The notes below the pieces were generated by a model. The model did no database searches, was not told the origin of the DNA, and saw nothing but the letters and a program-made list of their open reading frames with translations. The translations under genes and the position numbers were made by a program. A stretch of 64,000 bases of DNA, from positions 1 to 64,000 of the forward strand of contig NZ_LMJB01000011.1 of NCBI RefSeq assembly GCF_001429765.1, given 5' to 3'. This document shows positions 1 through 8,152 of the stretch, one piece after another; the first letter of the stretch is position 1, and every line of letters begins with the position of its first letter. The stretch is from Flavobacterium sp. Root901. Its GTDB lineage: Bacteria; Bacteroidota; Bacteroidia; Flavobacteriales; Flavobacteriaceae.

Positions 1-97
1 TTAAGGATCGTGGAAGATGACCACGTTGATAGGCTATAGATGTAAAGGCAGTAATGTCATAGTCGAGTAGTACTAATAATCCGTAAGCTTATGTACA
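1..97 (+). rRNA. 23S ribosomal RNA, 3' end (partial)
   Basis: The window opens inside the last helices of 23S rRNA. The conserved stretches GACCACGTTGATAGGCTATA and GTACTAATAATCCGTAAGC match the E. coli 3' end (ACGACGTTGATAGGC, GGTACTAATGAACCGTGAGGC) position by position. The exact 3' terminus is set by that alignment and is good to a few bases. The start lies outside the window. A short CCCCGA/TCGGGG stem at 105-122 follows directly and may take part in processing. Confidence 0.93.
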
Positions 98-276
98 CCC
101 TTTTCCCCGATGCAAGTCGGGGGAGGAAACTTTCTAAAATAATACTTATTGTGTTTCTTTATCTCAGTATGTTAAAATATTAGCTCGACGCAGAGCAGTC
201 TTTAAGTCGAAAGATTAAAGTGAAAAGTCGAAAGACTTTACAGCTTTATGACCCTGGGCTTTGGACTAAAAATCTT
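98..276 (+). other. 23S-5S internal spacer with processing stem
   Basis: Transcribed spacer between 23S and 5S. It holds a 6-bp GC stem at 105-122, a 7-bp inverted repeat AGTCTTT (197-203) / AAAGACT (231-237), and a 10-bp direct repeat AAGTCGAAAG at 204-213 and 225-234 inside that inverted repeat. I see no tRNA in it. The stem is a plausible RNase III-type processing signal for the 5S precursor; that role is inferred. Confidence 0.6.
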
Positions 277-384
277 AAGGTGGTTATTGCGGCGGGGCTC
301 ACCTCTTCCCATCCCGAACAGAGAAGTTAAGCCCGCCTGCGCAGATGGTACTGCAGTTATGTGGGAGAGTATGTCGTCGCCTTT
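277..384 (+). rRNA. 5S ribosomal RNA
   Basis: The sequence has the 5S landmarks: GGTGGTTATTGCGGCGGGG at the 5' end, CCCATCCCGAACAGAGAAG in the loop A/helix III region, then AAGCCCGCCTGCGCAGATGG and GTGGGAGAGTATGTCGTCGCC at the 3' end. The two ends pair as helix I. The gene is about 108 nt, as expected, and lies about 180 nt after the 23S 3' end. The ends are good to a few bases. A strong terminator follows at once. Confidence 0.93.
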
Positions 385-390
385 CTTTTT

Positions 391-427
391 AAAAACCCTG
401 TCTTTACTAGACAGGGTTTTTTGTTTT
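391..427 (+). terminator. rRNA operon terminator
   Basis: Hairpin AAAACCCTGTCT / AGACAGGGTTTT around a short loop, followed by a T-rich run. It sits just after the 5S gene, so it ends the rRNA transcript. Confidence 0.9.
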
Positions 428-578
428 TATACAGTGTTGAAATTTGTTTCCCTGTATGTAAAGAAATTAAGCAGCATTCTATTTCTTTACAATACTAAAG
501 AGGAAATACAAAAACTATAAGCTATAAAATAATTTCGTTATTTTTAATTTGTTAAATATCAGAATTTTATATGTTTTT

Positions 579-1598
579 TTATTCGATTTTTTGATCATTT
601 ACATCATGTATAAATTGAATCACACCATTCATAAAAATTTTCTGGTCGTCCCACATTGCTAAATGACTTCCGTTTGGGCAATATAAATAACGTCCTTTTT
701 TAACCAATTTACTTTGTTCTTCCATTGCTTTTGGATCCATTGTATCATATTTTGCGCCAATCATTAATGTTGGAACACTAATTTCATGTAAACGATTTTT
801 GATATCCCATTTTGCTAATCTTCCACTTATTCCAAACTCACTTGGACCTTGCATTAGAGTATAAATTTCTCCATTTACATGCTTACTTGCACGATTTAGT
901 CCATCTGGCCATTCTTTTAATCGGCATAAATGTTCTTTGTAAAAATTAGGAAGAAGCAATTCCATATATCTTGGATTACTGAAATCTTTTTTAGCTTCTA
1001 AAGCTTTTATTTCTGAAAGAACTTCCGGTTTCATTTGTTTTGCAAGTACGTTATCTGCATATTGTCCATATTCCGGAGCACTGGCCATCATATTTGATAC
1101 TAATAATCCTTTCATGTTTTTTTGGTATTTTAAAGCATATTCCATAGCAAGAATTCCACCCCATGAATTACCTAATACATAAAAATTATTTTTATCTGCA
1201 TTAATTGCTTTTCGCACTTGCTCTACTTCATCAACGAATCTCTCAGTTGTCCATAAAGAACTGTCTTTTGGCTGATCGCTATAATAGGAACCTAATTGAT
1301 CGTACTCATAAAATTCAAATCCTTCACGTTGGAAGAAAGTTTCAAAGCATTCCATATACTCATGTGTCATTGCAGGACCTCCATGGAGTAATAAGACTTT
1401 TATTTTTGGATTGTTACCAAAACGTTTTGTCCATACTTTAAATTTCCCTGCTGGGGTATTAATTGAAATCATTTTAACTCCTGCTGATTCTACATTGTTT
1501 TGATCGTAAGTAAAATAATTTCGAAGAGAATCAGAGCTGGATTCATTTTTGCATGATGTTAAAAGTATAACCATTGAAATGATTGCGGTGTATCGCAT
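579..1598 (-). CDS. Secreted lipoprotein alpha/beta hydrolase, proline iminopeptidase-like (S33)
   Basis: A 339-residue protein with a lipoprotein signal (MRYTAIISMVILLTSC, Cys16). The alpha/beta-hydrolase core shows the oxyanion motif HGGP near residues 72-75, typical of the prolyl iminopeptidase branch, and the nucleophile elbow GNSWGG. The acid (GAKYDTMDP) and histidine (NGSHLAMW) parts of the triad are near the C-terminus. The protein probably removes N-terminal proline or hydrolyses a small ester or amide in the periplasm or at the outer membrane; the substrate is not readable. It is transcribed alone, towards the rRNA operon, and has no visible tie to the sugar genes downstream. Confidence 0.85.
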   Translation of the reverse strand: MRYTAIISMVILLTSCKNESSSDSLRNYFTYDQNNVESAGVKMISINTPAGKFKVWTKRFGNNPKIKVLLLHGGPAMTHEYMECFETFFQREGFEFYEYDQLGSYYSDQPKDSSLWTTERFVDEVEQVRKAINADKNNFYVLGNSWGGILAMEYALKYQKNMKGLLVSNMMASAPEYGQYADNVLAKQMKPEVLSEIKALEAKKDFSNPRYMELLLPNFYKEHLCRLKEWPDGLNRASKHVNGEIYTLMQGPSEFGISGRLAKWDIKNRLHEISVPTLMIGAKYDTMDPKAMEEQSKLVKKGRYLYCPNGSHLAMWDDQKIFMNGVIQFIHDVNDQKIE

Positions 1599-1756
1599 AT
1601 GTTTAGATTTTAAGAGTTTAGACTAAAATACAAATTATTCCTTAATGAAATCTGATATTGTTTACAGTACGCTATTAAAACTAAAACTTTCTTAAATTAA
1701 TTTGAATGTATTTTTTTATGTAGTAAATTAGTGACACTATACTTAATAAATGAATT

Positions 1757-2194
1757 ATGAAAAATAAAATATTTTTAGCTATAGCATTGTTAAGCTTAAC
1801 AATCTCGGCCAGCGCGCAAAAGAAAATTGAAGTTGCAGGACTGCCTAAACCGGCTCAGGAATTTTTGAAAAAACATTTTAGCCACACTGCTGTAGAAAGT
1901 GCCAAAAAAGATGCAGAGCATGGTGAAAAAGGTTTTGAAGTTAAACTGAAGGACGGAACGGAAGTAGAATTCTGGAAAGACGGCTCATACCGTGAAGTAG
2001 ATGGAGGAGACAAACCGATTCCAACTGCTTTTATTCCGGATAACATAAAAGCTTATGTAGCCAAAAATCATCCAAACGAAAAAATAACGCACATTGATTA
2101 TGGGCACAAAGATCTGGATGTCGATTTAACAAATAAAATTGATTTAGAATTTACAAAAGATGGTAAAATCCTAAAAGACGAAAAAGACAAATAA
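1757..2194 (+). CDS. Periplasmic PepSY-like (DUF2874) protein
   Basis: A 145-residue secreted protein. It has a signal peptide (MKNKIFLAIALLSLTISASA-QKK), then two copies of a PepSY-like fold of about 55 residues. Each copy has a helix (AQEFLKKHFSHTAVESAKKD; IKAYVAKNHPNEKITHID) followed by beta strands rich in charged residues (FEVKLKDGTEVEFWKDGSYREV; LDVDLTNKIDLEFTKDGKIL). Such proteins are common in Bacteroidota and resemble the beta-lactamase-inhibitor fold, but their role is unknown. The gene stands alone and ends in a stem-loop. Confidence 0.8.
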   Translation: MKNKIFLAIALLSLTISASAQKKIEVAGLPKPAQEFLKKHFSHTAVESAKKDAEHGEKGFEVKLKDGTEVEFWKDGSYREVDGGDKPIPTAFIPDNIKAYVAKNHPNEKITHIDYGHKDLDVDLTNKIDLEFTKDGKILKDEKDK

Positions 2195-2214
2195 TAGATA
2201 TTTGTAATTTTAAT

Positions 2215-2275
2215 ATTCCCGATTAATCTGTCCACTATTTCATGATGGCTGGATTAATTGGGAATGTTTTTATTT
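2215..2275 (+). terminator. Terminator after the PepSY-like gene
   Basis: A 14-bp stem, ATTCCCGATTAATC (2215-2228) / GATTAATTGGGAAT (2252-2265) with one G-U pair, is followed by GTTTTTATTTA. The loop of about 23 nt is long for a terminator, so it may also be a processing hairpin. Confidence 0.6.
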
Positions 2276-2343
2276 AGTACCAATTTTAAGTAAGAACATC
2301 TTGAACGAAAATAGTTTATATTTACAGTTCTATTTTTTATTTC

Positions 2344-3381
2344 ATGGAAGAGAATAAACATGTAACGATTTACGATATTGCCGAGAGATTGAATCTGGCA
2401 ACTTCAACTATTTCGCGGGCTTTAAAAGATCATCATACTATAAGTGATAAAACGATAAAGAAAGTAAAAAAAACCGCCGAAGAAATGGGTTTTGTTCCTA
2501 ATACTTTGGCAGCGGGTTTACGAGGCAATAAAACCAGAACGATTGGTGTTTTAATTCCGACCGTTACACAGCCATTTTTATCATCTTTAATCAGCGGAAT
2601 TGAGATTACTGCTCAAAAATCGGATTATACCGTAATTATTATGCAGTCGCATGACTCGTATGAAGAAGAAGTAAACATGGCTAAATCATTGTACAGCAAT
2701 CGTGTAAGTGGTGTTATTTGTTCATTAGCAATGGAAACGAGAGACACTGCACATTTTCATCAGTTTTCCAATAATAATATTCCATTAGTTTTTGTTGACA
2801 GAGTTCCTAAAAACTACAATACTTTCAGAGTAGTCATTGATAATTATTCTGCGGGTTATAAAGCGACAAAACATCTTATTGAGCAAGGGTGTATCCGCAT
2901 TGCGCATTTAACTGCCGGCTCAGAATTAGGAAATTTGTACAGCGAAAGAAAAAGAGGATATATTGAAGCTTTAAAAGATCATAATATTGACATAGAAGAA
3001 GAATTAATAATTAATTTGAATTCTGTTACTTACGAAGATGGAGTGAAAGCCAGCAATGCTTTATTTGATTTAAAACCTATACCTGACGGATTATTTGCTC
3101 CTGGAGATATATTAGCAGTAAGTGCAGTGCAGACTGCTAAAAAAAGAGGTATAAAAGTACCGGAAGAATTTAAAGTAATAGGTTTTAATAATGATCCAAT
3201 TTCACAAATAATAGACCCTAATTTGTCTACTATTACACATCCTGCCGAAAAAATGGGAAAAGCAGCAGCAGAAATTATTATCAAAAATTTGAAAACATCT
3301 AAAAATGATGAAAATGATGATGCCAAAGAAATTACTTTTTTAAATACAGAAGTGCTTGCCAGAGAATCCTCCGGTAAATAA
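2344..3381 (+). CDS. LacI-family transcriptional regulator
   Basis: A 345-residue LacI/GalR repressor. The N-terminal helix-turn-helix (residues about 6-52: TIYDIAERLNLATSTISRAL, then the hinge region EEMGFVPNTLAAGLRG) binds DNA. The rest is the periplasmic-binding-protein-like ligand domain (IGVLIPTVTQPFLSSLISGI; FVDRV; GLFAPGDILAV; VIGFNNDPISQIIDPNLSTI). Length and order are normal for the family. It lies about 1.8 kb upstream of the glucuronoxylan operon. Four LacI-style palindromes (core CAAYCGRTTG) lie before that operon, around the symporter promoter and before the xylose operon. I infer that this protein binds them and senses a xylan-derived sugar such as glucuronate or a xyloside; the sequence does not show the ligand. 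Confidence 0.9.
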   Translation: MEENKHVTIYDIAERLNLATSTISRALKDHHTISDKTIKKVKKTAEEMGFVPNTLAAGLRGNKTRTIGVLIPTVTQPFLSSLISGIEITAQKSDYTVIIMQSHDSYEEEVNMAKSLYSNRVSGVICSLAMETRDTAHFHQFSNNNIPLVFVDRVPKNYNTFRVVIDNYSAGYKATKHLIEQGCIRIAHLTAGSELGNLYSERKRGYIEALKDHNIDIEEELIINLNSVTYEDGVKASNALFDLKPIPDGLFAPGDILAVSAVQTAKKRGIKVPEEFKVIGFNNDPISQIIDPNLSTITHPAEKMGKAAAEIIIKNLKTSKNDENDDAKEITFLNTEVLARESSGK

Positions 3382-3407
3382 TAAATTGAAAAAAATCCAG
3401 CTCCAAT

Positions 3408-4244
3408 ATGCAAACCATTACGCTTCCTGATGAAATGAATTTAGAAAAATCGCAGCAGGTGCATCTTGTAAATTACAGCAGCACTAAAGATGTTTCTAAA
3501 CAACAAATCATTTTAAATCAGAATATTATAAGCTTTCTTCTGGAAGGAAGAAAAGAAGTTATTTTTGATAATACAGCATTATCAATAGATCCTTCCAAAT
3601 TTATAATAATGCGATCCGGGAATTGTTTGATGACTGAAAAAAAGATTTCAGAAACATCAAATTACAAAAGCGTGCTTTTATTTTTCTCCAGCGAAATGGT
3701 TTATAATTTCATTCGGAAATTGGAAACAGAAAAGCCGGAAGCAATTGAGCCAAAATCTGTTTATGCATTTGATTTTGACAGATTTTTAAAACGTTTTGTA
3801 GATAGTTTAGCTGTTATTTCAGAATTATCGCAAAGCGTTCAGGGAAAATTGCTCGAAGTCAAGTTTGAAGAGATAATGCTTTATCTAACAGATAAATATG
3901 GAAAAGAGTTTTTATATGCTCTTACAACAAACAGCGATCAAAATGCTCAAAAATTTATCCGTACAATCGAAAACAGCCATCTTAATAAATTATCTATAAA
4001 AGAACTGGCATTTTTGTGTAATATGAGTGTTTCAACCTTCAAAAGAGAATTTGAAAAACATTATGGTGAATCTCCTATCAAATGGTTTCAGAACAAGCGG
4101 CTTGAATATGCACATGCTTTATTAAGTCAGGAAAAAAGCCCTTCTGAAGTTTATTTTGAAGCCGGTTACGAAAACTTATCAAGTTTTAGCCAGGCCTACA
4201 AATCCAAGTATGGTGTTACGCCAAAACATCACAAATCGATTTGA
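3408..4244 (+). CDS. AraC-family transcriptional regulator
   Basis: A 278-residue protein. The C-terminal 100 residues form the AraC DNA-binding domain with two helix-turn-helix units (LNKLSIKELAFLCNMSVSTF; SPSEVYFEAGYENLSSFSQA, then YKSKYGVTPKHHK). The N-terminal 160 residues have a cupin-like ligand or dimer domain of the kind seen in ExsA-type regulators (IISFLLEGRKEVIFDNTALS). It starts 26 bp after the LacI-type gene on the same strand, so the two may be co-transcribed. Target genes cannot be read from the sequence; the xylan genes or the next gene are possible. Confidence 0.87.
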   Translation: MQTITLPDEMNLEKSQQVHLVNYSSTKDVSKQQIILNQNIISFLLEGRKEVIFDNTALSIDPSKFIIMRSGNCLMTEKKISETSNYKSVLLFFSSEMVYNFIRKLETEKPEAIEPKSVYAFDFDRFLKRFVDSLAVISELSQSVQGKLLEVKFEEIMLYLTDKYGKEFLYALTTNSDQNAQKFIRTIENSHLNKLSIKELAFLCNMSVSTFKREFEKHYGESPIKWFQNKRLEYAHALLSQEKSPSEVYFEAGYENLSSFSQAYKSKYGVTPKHHKSI

Positions 4245-4300
4245 ACTTTTAGCAACAGTTTTTGATCTTTTTCCTAAAGTTTCCTTGTCCGTACCAACCT

Positions 4301-4308
4301 TAAATTTG
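4301..4308 (+). promoter_or_regulatory. Candidate -7 box (TAAATTTG) of the PEBP gene
   Basis: An exact match to the Bacteroidota -7 consensus TAnnTTTG, 23 bp before the ATG of the next gene. A clear TTG at the usual distance is missing (the nearest, 4285-4287, is too close), so the call rests on the -7 box alone. Confidence 0.45.
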
Positions 4309-4331
4309 CTTAAAATTTTAAATCAGATAAA

Positions 4332-4874
4332 ATGAAAAAGCTAAATTTAATCTTGGCGTTGTCTCTTTTTACAACAACAATTTTTGCCCAAAAAACATTT
4401 ACTCTAACCAGTAAAGATTTAGGAGGAGAAACCACTAAGGTTCAGGAATTCAACGGATTTGGTTGTTCAGGTGAAAATCAGTCTCCGGAATTATCATGGA
4501 AAAATGCTCCTGAAGGAACAAAAAGTTTTGCGATCACAATGTACGATCCGGATGCGCCAACAGGAAGCGGATTCTGGCATTGGGTAGTGGTTGACATTCC
4601 GGCAAATGTAAACGAATTGGTAACCGGTGCAGGAACCAAAAGCAATTTAATTCCAAAAGGAGCCATTCAAAGTATTACAGATTATGGACTAAAGGGATTT
4701 GGAGGTCCTTGTCCGCCGGCAGGCCATGGATTTCATCAATACATCATTACAGTATATGCACTAAAAACAGATAAACTGGGAACGGATGAAAGTACAAATC
4801 CGGCCGTAGTAGGCTTTAACCTTTGGAGCCAGACCTTGGCCAAAGCGAGTATTGTGGCCTATTACAAACGATAA
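4332..4874 (+). CDS. Secreted YbhB/YbcL (PEBP) family protein
   Basis: A 180-residue protein with a signal peptide (MKKLNLILALSLFTTTIFA-QK), followed by a full phosphatidylethanolamine-binding-protein domain. The family signature is clear: SPELSWKNAPEGTKSFAITM, DPDAPTGSGFWHWVVVDIPA, and the conserved GPCPPAGHGFHQYIITVYAL. Bacterial members are called Raf kinase inhibitor-like, but their function is not settled; small-ligand binding is likely. The gene ends before a stem-loop and has no sign of joining the xylan operon downstream. Confidence 0.9.
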   Translation: MKKLNLILALSLFTTTIFAQKTFTLTSKDLGGETTKVQEFNGFGCSGENQSPELSWKNAPEGTKSFAITMYDPDAPTGSGFWHWVVVDIPANVNELVTGAGTKSNLIPKGAIQSITDYGLKGFGGPCPPAGHGFHQYIITVYALKTDKLGTDESTNPAVVGFNLWSQTLAKASIVAYYKR

Positions 4875-4924
4875 TTAGGTAAAACCAAATCTAATTTTAA
4901 AATCTTAAATTGGCTTCACTATGG

Positions 4925-4957
4925 GCAGGATAGTTTTTATAATTATCCTGCTTTTAT
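4925..4957 (+). terminator. Terminator after the PEBP gene
   Basis: Stem GCAGGATA (4925-4932) / TATCCTGC (4944-4951) with an 11-nt loop, followed by TTTTATTT. It separates the PEBP gene from the glucuronoxylan operon. Confidence 0.75.
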
Positions 4958-5030
4958 TTGTTACAGAATTTATTTTTAGAAAAAAAGAGAGCTAAAATTT
5001 TTTTCTTAAATAACAATCTCATATTTTTAC

Positions 5031-5042
5031 GCAACCGATTGC
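5031..5042. promoter_or_regulatory. Candidate LacI operator, site 1 (GCAACCGATTGC)
   Basis: Near-perfect palindrome with a central CG, as in LacI-family operators. It is 119-130 bp before the GH67 start. A near-match to the -7 box (TATTTTTA, 5022-5029) lies just upstream, so the palindrome would cover the transcription start and repress. It shares the core CAAYCGRTTG with the sites at 10511, 10589 and 13304. Confidence 0.65.
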
Positions 5043-5160
5043 AATTGTTGTTTTATTTTTGATACTATATTTTTTTGCTTAAAATTTTATTAATAGTATT
5101 GTTAAGCTGTAAAAATATTGATATTCAAAATGAAGTTTTTAAGAATAAACTATTTAGTAA

Positions 5161-7311
5161 ATGATGCCATTAAGATTTATTTTCCTGTTTCTTTCGATTT
5201 CCTTTTCAGCAGCAGCTCAAAAAGATTATAAAGTATGGCTTCAGTATGACAGAATAACAAATACTACAATTGCTTCAGAATATAAAAATAATATTAAGGG
5301 CATTGTTTGTTTGGGAAATTCTCAAACTTCACAAATTGCTTTAAAAGAATTAGAAAATGCAATTGTTAATATGCTGGGAAACAAACCCATTTTTAAATCA
5401 GAAATAAATGGAGAAAATAACCTTATTATTGGTTCTCAATCTTCTTTAAATCCGGATTTTAAAAATATTTTAAAAGATGATTTTGAAAAAATAAACAACG
5501 AAGGTTTTATTATTAAATCCATCCATTTTAAAAATAAAAAACAACTTATAATTACAGGAAAAAATGATATTGCTGTTTTGTATGGTGTTTTTAATTTTTT
5601 AAGATTGATGCAGACCACTACATCAATTCAAAACTTAAACATTGCAGATTCTCCAAAAATAAACTTCAGACTCTTAAATCATTGGGACAATCTGGACAGA
5701 ACTGTTGAACGTGGTTACGCAGGTTTTTCTTTATGGAACTGGCAGAAATTACCGGAATTTATCGATCAGCGTTATATAGATTATGCCAGAGCAAATGCAT
5801 CGATTGGAATTAATGGAACTGTTTTGACAAATGTAAACGCAAACGCCTTGATTTTGACACCGCAATATTTAGAAAAAGTCGAAGCTCTAGCCGGTGTTTT
5901 TAGACCATACGGAATAAAAGTCTATTTAACAGCCCGTTTTTCTGCGCCAATTGAAATTGGAAATTTAAAAACGGCCGACCCAAAAGATCCGGAAGTTATT
6001 AATTGGTGGAAAAATAAAGCAGCGGAAATTTACAAACGAATTCCTGATTTTGGCGGATTTTTGGTAAAAGCCAATTCTGAAGGTCAGCCTGGCCCTCAAA
6101 ATTATGGAAGAGATCATGTTGACGGCGCTAATATGCTTGCTGATGCTGTTGCACATTTTGGAGGTATAATTATGTGGCGGGCTTTTGTATATTCAGAACA
6201 TGATGCGAATGACCGTGCAAAACAAGCTTACGCTGAATTTCAGCCATATGATGGAAAATTCAAAGAAAATGTAATTGTTCAGGTAAAAAATGGTCCAATT
6301 GATTTTCAGCCTAGAGAACCGTTTCATCCCTTGTTTGGCGCGATGCAGAAAACACCTTTAATGATGGAATTTCAGATCACGCAGGAATATTTGGGTTTCA
6401 GCACGCATTTGGTTTTTCTGCCACAATTATTTCAGGAAGTTTTAGAATCTGATACTTATCAAAAAGGAAAAGGTTCAACAGTTGCTAAAGTAATTGACGG
6501 CACTTTATACCCAAATAAATTAACCGGAATTACCGGAGTTTCAAATATAGGAAATGATTTAAACTGGACAGGACATCCTTTTGCACAGGCTAATTGGTAT
6601 GGTTTCGGAAGACTGGCCTGGAATCCGTATTTGGATTCCCAAACCATTGCAGATGAATGGTTAAGATGTACTTTTTCAAACGAAGAAAATTTTATAAAAC
6701 CCGTTAAAAATATGATGATCGAATCGCGCGAAGCTGTTGTAAATTATATGACACCGCTTGGTTTGCATCATATTATGGATACAGGGCACCATTACGGGCC
6801 GGGACCGTGGGTTTCTAATTTATCACGCCCTGAATGGAATCCAACTTATTATCATAAAGCAGATAAAAATGGAATTGGTTTTGACAGATCAAAGTCGGGA
6901 ACAAATGCTGTTTCGCAATATGCTCCGGAAGTCGGGAAACTTTTTGATAATCTGCAAACTTGTCCGGAGAAAGATCTATTATGGTTTCATCACGTTTCCT
7001 GGGATTATAAATTGAAAAACGGCCAGACACTTTGGAATGGAATTGCACTACGATATCAGGAAGGTGTAAATCAGGTTACAGCAATGCGTGACATCTGGAA
7101 AAAAACAGAAAAATATATTGACAGCGAACGTTTTAGAGAGGTTGAAATGTTACTGGAAATTCAGCAAAAAGAAGCAAAATGGTGGCGGGATGCGTGCCTG
7201 CTTTATTTTCAGCAGTTTTCGGAGAAAGAACTTCCGGCAGGAGTAGAAAAACCAACGCAGACTTTAGATTATTTTAAATCATTAAAATTTCCCTTTGCAC
7301 CGGGAAATTAA
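5161..7311 (+). CDS. aguA: GH67 alpha-glucuronidase, secreted
   Basis: A 716-residue enzyme that removes (4-O-methyl-)glucuronic acid from the non-reducing end of xylo-oligosaccharides. A signal peptide (residues 1-19, ...FSAAA-QKD) sends it to the periplasm. An N-terminal domain is followed by the GH67 barrel. The catalytic acid is Glu307 (KANSEGQPGP). The paired base residues are Asp381 (NGPIDFQPREP) and Glu409 (QITQEYLG), with the same spacing as E292/D365/E393 of the Cellvibrio enzyme. The motif MDTGHHYGPGPW is typical of GH67. Length is normal. Translation could start at either of two adjacent ATGs (5161, 5164). It is the first gene of an operon with the uronate genes and the xylanase, behind a candidate LacI operator. 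Confidence 0.96.
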   Translation: MMPLRFIFLFLSISFSAAAQKDYKVWLQYDRITNTTIASEYKNNIKGIVCLGNSQTSQIALKELENAIVNMLGNKPIFKSEINGENNLIIGSQSSLNPDFKNILKDDFEKINNEGFIIKSIHFKNKKQLIITGKNDIAVLYGVFNFLRLMQTTTSIQNLNIADSPKINFRLLNHWDNLDRTVERGYAGFSLWNWQKLPEFIDQRYIDYARANASIGINGTVLTNVNANALILTPQYLEKVEALAGVFRPYGIKVYLTARFSAPIEIGNLKTADPKDPEVINWWKNKAAEIYKRIPDFGGFLVKANSEGQPGPQNYGRDHVDGANMLADAVAHFGGIIMWRAFVYSEHDANDRAKQAYAEFQPYDGKFKENVIVQVKNGPIDFQPREPFHPLFGAMQKTPLMMEFQITQEYLGFSTHLVFLPQLFQEVLESDTYQKGKGSTVAKVIDGTLYPNKLTGITGVSNIGNDLNWTGHPFAQANWYGFGRLAWNPYLDSQTIADEWLRCTFSNEENFIKPVKNMMIESREAVVNYMTPLGLHHIMDTGHHYGPGPWVSNLSRPEWNPTYYHKADKNGIGFDRSKSGTNAVSQYAPEVGKLFDNLQTCPEKDLLWFHHVSWDYKLKNGQTLWNGIALRYQEGVNQVTAMRDIWKKTEKYIDSERFREVEMLLEIQQKEAKWWRDACLLYFQQFSEKELPAGVEKPTQTLDYFKSLKFPFAPGN

Positions 7312-7329
7312 ATTATTCTATATAAAATT

Positions 7330-8067
7330 ATGAGCAAAAAAACGGCAATTGTGACCGGAGGAAATTCGGGCTTAGGATTTGCAACAGCAAAAAAATTATG
7401 TAACAGCGGAATTACAACTTATATAATTGGAAGATCAAAAGAGAAAACAGAGGAAGCCTGTAGAGAAATTGGTGAAAATGCCATTCCGGTAATTTTTGAC
7501 TTGAATAACTTGTCAGAAATTCCTGCGATGATTGAAAACATATCGCAAAACTGCTCAATTGATATTTTAGTAAACAATGCGGGAATTAATATGAAAAAAG
7601 AAATTCAGGATGTAAGTGATGAAGATTTTCTTTCGATCATTCATACCAATTTATTAAGCGTTTTTGCAGTTAGCCGTGAAGTTGTTAAAAATATGAAAGC
7701 GAACGGAAGCGGAAGTATCATTAATATTAGTTCTATGGCATCACAATACGGAATTCCAAAAGTAATTGCGTATTCTGCAAGTAAAGGCGCAATCGAATCC
7801 ATGACACGCGCTATGGCAACAGAACTGGCTCCGGCAGGAATTCGTGTAAATTGTATTGCGCCCGGATTTATTAAAACCAAAATGTCATCAACAGCTTTGG
7901 ATAACGATCCTGAAAGAAAAAATAAAGTGCTGGGCAGAACTCCAATGGGCTTTTTGGGAGAACCTTCAGACATTGCAGATGCTGTTTATTATTTCGCTTT
8001 AAGCGAATCAAAATATACAACGGGAACTGTTTTACCGGTTGATGGAGGTAACAGTATTGGGTTTTAA
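7330..8067 (+). CDS. SDR oxidoreductase, probable fructuronate reductase (D-mannonate oxidoreductase)
   Basis: A 245-residue classical short-chain dehydrogenase, cytoplasmic. It shows the cofactor motif TGGNSGLG (9-16), NNAG, and the catalytic SxnYxxxK (Ser in INISSMAS, Tyr148, Lys152), ending in the usual VLPVDGG. The gene starts 18 bp after the alpha-glucuronidase and is followed by mannonate dehydratase. Between free glucuronate and mannonate the pathway needs an isomerase and a fructuronate reductase. No UxuB-type long-chain enzyme is present, so I infer that this SDR reduces fructuronate to mannonate. A gluconate or other polyol dehydrogenase is the alternative. Confidence 0.85.
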   Translation: MSKKTAIVTGGNSGLGFATAKKLCNSGITTYIIGRSKEKTEEACREIGENAIPVIFDLNNLSEIPAMIENISQNCSIDILVNNAGINMKKEIQDVSDEDFLSIIHTNLLSVFAVSREVVKNMKANGSGSIINISSMASQYGIPKVIAYSASKGAIESMTRAMATELAPAGIRVNCIAPGFIKTKMSSTALDNDPERKNKVLGRTPMGFLGEPSDIADAVYYFALSESKYTTGTVLPVDGGNSIGF

Positions 8068-8152
8068 TTGTAAAAAAAATTGCTCGAAAATAGAGTATGC
8101 GCAAAGTGTTTTTCTTTAAATATAACTTCGCGAGATTAAAAAATTGGTTAGT

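Noticed and set aside
248..520. 90-codon open frame over the end of the rRNA operon
   Set aside because: It covers the whole 5S gene and the terminator. The translation has no protein-like pattern; it is a shadow of the RNA gene.
1667..1680. Possible half site of the GntR operator (AGTACGCTATTAAA)
   Set aside because: Only one arm matches, with mismatches, and the gene next to it is a peptidase with no xylose link. Chance is the simplest reason.
2301..2324. Promoter of the LacI gene (TTG at 2301, TATATTTA at 2317)
   Set aside because: The boxes are only 13 bp apart and the -7 box has one mismatch, so the match is too weak to list as a feature.
8144..8152. TTG start for mannonate dehydratase
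   Set aside because: An ATG follows three codons later, and the E. coli enzyme aligns from 8162. There is no reason to prefer the rarer start.
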